DNA of 8,229 nucleotides from NCBI GenBank assembly GCA_905236195.1, contig CAJOOX010000144.1, forward strand, positions 1 to 8,229, given 5' to 3'. The notes below the pieces were generated by a model that did not search any database, was not told the DNA's origin, and was given only the letters and a program-made list of their open reading frames with translations. The translations under genes and the position numbers were made by a program. The stretch comes from an uncultured Bacteroidales bacterium. Its GTDB lineage: Bacteria > Bacteroidota > Bacteroidia > Bacteroidales > UBA3663. Shown piece by piece: positions 6,615-8,229 of this stretch (position 1 is the first letter of the stretch; each line of letters begins with the position of its first letter).

Positions 6615-7928
6615 TTATCTGATTTTGAGGGTAATGATAGCGAGGGCTGCCGCAATCATCGTGATAATCCAGAAGCGGTTGGTGATTTTGCACTCATGCC
6701 AGGCGCCGCGCGGACGGGGAATAAGAATTTTGAAATCGGCCGGCAACTGGTCGAGACGCATGCGGAAAGTGTCGTGAAGGGGAGCCCGCTTGAAGACACG
6801 AAGTTTGAGGCCGCGTTTATTGCCGTATTTCGCATAATTGGTCTGCAGGATGACACTCACGCTCTCGAGCAGGAAGATAATGCAGAGCAGCGGAATGAGC
6901 AGTTCCTTGTGGATGATGATGGCCAGAACGGCAATGATGCCGCCGATGGCCAAAGACCCCGTATCTCCCATGAAAATCTGGGCCGGGTAACTGTTATACC
7001 ACAGGAAGCCGATCAGGGATCCCACAAAGGCCGAGATGAAGATTACGAGTTCCTGGGCATCCGGGATGTACATGATGTCGAAATAGGACGCGTAGGCAAG
7101 GTTGGACGAGAAGTAGGCCAAAATGCCGAGCGCCACACAGATGATGGCAGAGTTGCCCGCACACATGCCGTCCATACCGTCGTTGAGGTTGGAACCGTTG
7201 GAAACAGCCATAATGATAAAGATGGTCATGATGACAAAGAACACCCAACCGGCAGCTTGCTGATGCTTACCCATGAACCCGAACAAGCCCTTGTAGTCCA
7301 CGTTGTGGTTCTTGAAGAAGGGAAGCGTAGTCTTGGTCGATTTAATCGGGTCCGACTTGAGAATCGTCATTTGGACTGGAGCCAGCCTAGTCTTGGCAGA
7401 CTCAGTTTCCTCATAGTTCTGAACGATGGGTTCCCGCATCACCGTAACGTTCTCGCGGATGATGGCATCGGGCGAAAGGTAGAGTGTCAAACCGACACCC
7501 AGGCCGAGCACCGCCTGTCCGAGAAGTTTGACAATGGGCTTCATACCGTCTTTCGAACGTGTCATTTTGAGATAGTCGTCAATGAATCCGAGGAATCCCA
7601 ACCAAAGGGTTGTAATAATCATCAGAATCATGTAGATGTTGCGCAGACGGCCCAAAAGCAGACACGGGACGAGCGTAGCAATGATGATGATGATTCCACC
7701 CATCGTGGGAACGCCCACTTTGTTGATGTTATAGGGGTCTGTCTTGTAGTCACGCTGTTCCTCATAGTGGTTGTTGCGGCGCATGTATTTGATGAACCAT
7801 TCGCCGAAAAGGATGGAAACGACGAGGGCAACGACAAAGGCCAGGACTGCACGGAAGGAGATATAACTCCAAAGACGGGCACCGGGAATGTCGAATTCTT
7901 CGAGAAAGCGAAACAGATAATACAGCAT
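6615..7928 (-). CDS. mraY: Phospho-N-acetylmuramoyl-pentapeptide transferase MraY
   Basis: MraY is the integral membrane enzyme that transfers phospho-MurNAc-pentapeptide from UDP to undecaprenyl phosphate, forming lipid I. The 437-aa product has about ten membrane segments (roughly 23-42, 76-92, 98-114, 134-151, 226-242, 257-274, 293-310, 321-339, 343-361, 416-434). Family motifs are KVGVPTMGG (70-78), FIDDYLK (115-121) with the Asp pair D117/D118, NGSNLNDGMDG (244-254) and FMGDTGSLA (319-327). The later APIHHHFE motif reads APLHDTFR (382-389): the first His (H385) is kept, the other two are not. It is about 75 aa longer than E. coli MraY, because of an insertion at about 152-200 and a longer loop at about 390-410. 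Similar enlargement is, from memory, usual in Bacteroidales. The ATG at 7928 is 39 bp after the murE stop. No murF lies between them. Confidence 0.98.
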   Translation of the reverse strand: MLYYLFRFLEEFDIPGARLWSYISFRAVLAFVVALVVSILFGEWFIKYMRRNNHYEEQRDYKTDPYNINKVGVPTMGGIIIIIATLVPCLLLGRLRNIYMILMIITTLWLGFLGFIDDYLKMTRSKDGMKPIVKLLGQAVLGLGVGLTLYLSPDAIIRENVTVMREPIVQNYEETESAKTRLAPVQMTILKSDPIKSTKTTLPFFKNHNVDYKGLFGFMGKHQQAAGWVFFVIMTIFIIMAVSNGSNLNDGMDGMCAGNSAIICVALGILAYFSSNLAYASYFDIMYIPDAQELVIFISAFVGSLIGFLWYNSYPAQIFMGDTGSLAIGGIIAVLAIIIHKELLIPLLCIIFLLESVSVILQTNYAKYGNKRGLKLRVFKRAPLHDTFRMRLDQLPADFKILIPRPRGAWHECKITNRFWIITMIAAALAIITLKIR

Positions 7929-7967
7929 AGTCTTGGAATAATAAGGACCGGTTATTGACTGATGAGA

Positions 7968-8229
7968 TCAGGAGCGAATGGCCTCGCGTACCACCTCATG
8001 GTCGTCAAAGTGGTGTTTGACGCCCTGTATTTCCTGATAATCCTCGTGTCCCTTGCCGGCAACGAGGATGACGTCGCCGGGTCGGGCGAGGGCCACAGCC
8101 GTGCGGATGGCTTCACGCCGGTCGGTGATGGAAATCGTCTTGGCGCGCAGTTCGTCGGTATCGATACCGGCCTTCATATCGTTGATAATCTCCTCGGGCA
8201 CCTCGAATCGGGGATTGTCGGACGTGAGG
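7968..8229 (-). CDS. murE: UDP-MurNAc-L-Ala-D-Glu--meso-DAP ligase MurE, C-terminal 86 residues (5' end cut by window edge)
   Basis: MurE adds the third residue of the stem peptide in the cytoplasm. Only the end of its C-terminal domain is present, read in the frame ending with TGA at 7968-7970. The visible part starts [18 protein letters not shown], then has [28 protein letters not shown] and a final [13 protein letters not shown]. These match the end of MurE. DNPR (8208-8219) is the motif that binds meso-diaminopimelate; lysine-adding enzymes usually have another residue in place of the Arg. GKGHE is also a family hallmark. A GTG at 8199-8201 codes for an internal Val and is not the start. 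The gene is followed by mraY after 39 bp, with no murF. The catalytic P-loop and UDP-binding domain lie outside the window, so their intactness cannot be judged. Confidence 0.95.
   Translation of the reverse strand, partial: LTSDNPRFEVPEEIINDMKAGIDTDELRAKTISITDRREAIRTAVALARPGDVILVAGKGHEDYQEIQGVKHHFDDHEVVREAIRS

Noticed and set aside
6594..7958. A 454-codon open frame on the plus strand opposite mraY
   Set aside because: It lies fully antisense to a clear mraY, has low-complexity His/Asp/Glu-rich composition and no recognisable domain. Long antisense frames are common opposite G+C-rich coding sequence.
7929..7967. Possible missing or decayed murF between murE and mraY
   Set aside because: The gap is 39 bp with no coding remnant. 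Absence of murF here fits the Bacteroidota arrangement, in which it lies elsewhere.
8199..8201. GTG as a start for a separate 77-aa protein at the right edge
   Set aside because: The frame is open upstream to the window edge and carries the MurE DNPR motif, so the codon is an internal Val of MurE.

Overview
This window is an internal piece of a division and cell wall (dcw) cluster, read entirely on the minus strand. In transcription order (right to left) it holds: the 3' end of murE (cut by the right edge), mraY, murD, ftsW, murG, murC, ftsQ and the 5' part of ftsA (cut by the left edge). The eight genes are co-directional, do not overlap, and are separated by only 12-39 bp, so they look like one stretch of a longer polycistronic unit. 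There is no gene-free stretch over 300 bp. I see no RNA gene, mobile element, CRISPR array, convincing internal promoter or rho-independent terminator.

The organism is most likely a member of Bacteroidota, order Bacteroidales, and possibly Prevotella-like. The reasons are: the compact order murE-mraY-murD-ftsW-murG-murC-ftsQ-ftsA, with no murF between murE and mraY and no murB or ddl between murC and ftsQ; start codons preceded by A/T-rich sequence with no recognisable Shine-Dalgarno; an enlarged MraY with an H-D-T version of the HHH motif; and FtsW, MurG and FtsQ variants that resemble that lineage as I remember it. The DNPR motif in MurE points to meso-diaminopimelate peptidoglycan, so a Gram-negative wall. 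The genus is not determined.

The products form one pathway. MurC, MurD and MurE are cytoplasmic ligases adding L-Ala, D-Glu and meso-DAP to UDP-MurNAc. MraY loads the UDP-MurNAc-pentapeptide onto undecaprenyl phosphate (lipid I), and MurG adds GlcNAc (lipid II). FtsW polymerises lipid II at the septum. FtsQ belongs to the periplasmic divisome scaffold, and FtsA tethers FtsZ to the membrane. MurF, FtsI, FtsL and FtsZ are not in the window; ftsL/ftsI would be expected beyond the right edge and ftsZ beyond the left edge.

I found no previously undescribed system. The points worth a second look are sequence variations in conserved proteins: a missing acidic residue in the FtsA phosphate-1 motif, two insertions and a changed His motif in MraY, a divergent FtsW with an N-terminal extension and a 9-bp tandem repeat encoding its C-terminal tail, and a missing His in the MurC GxHN region.
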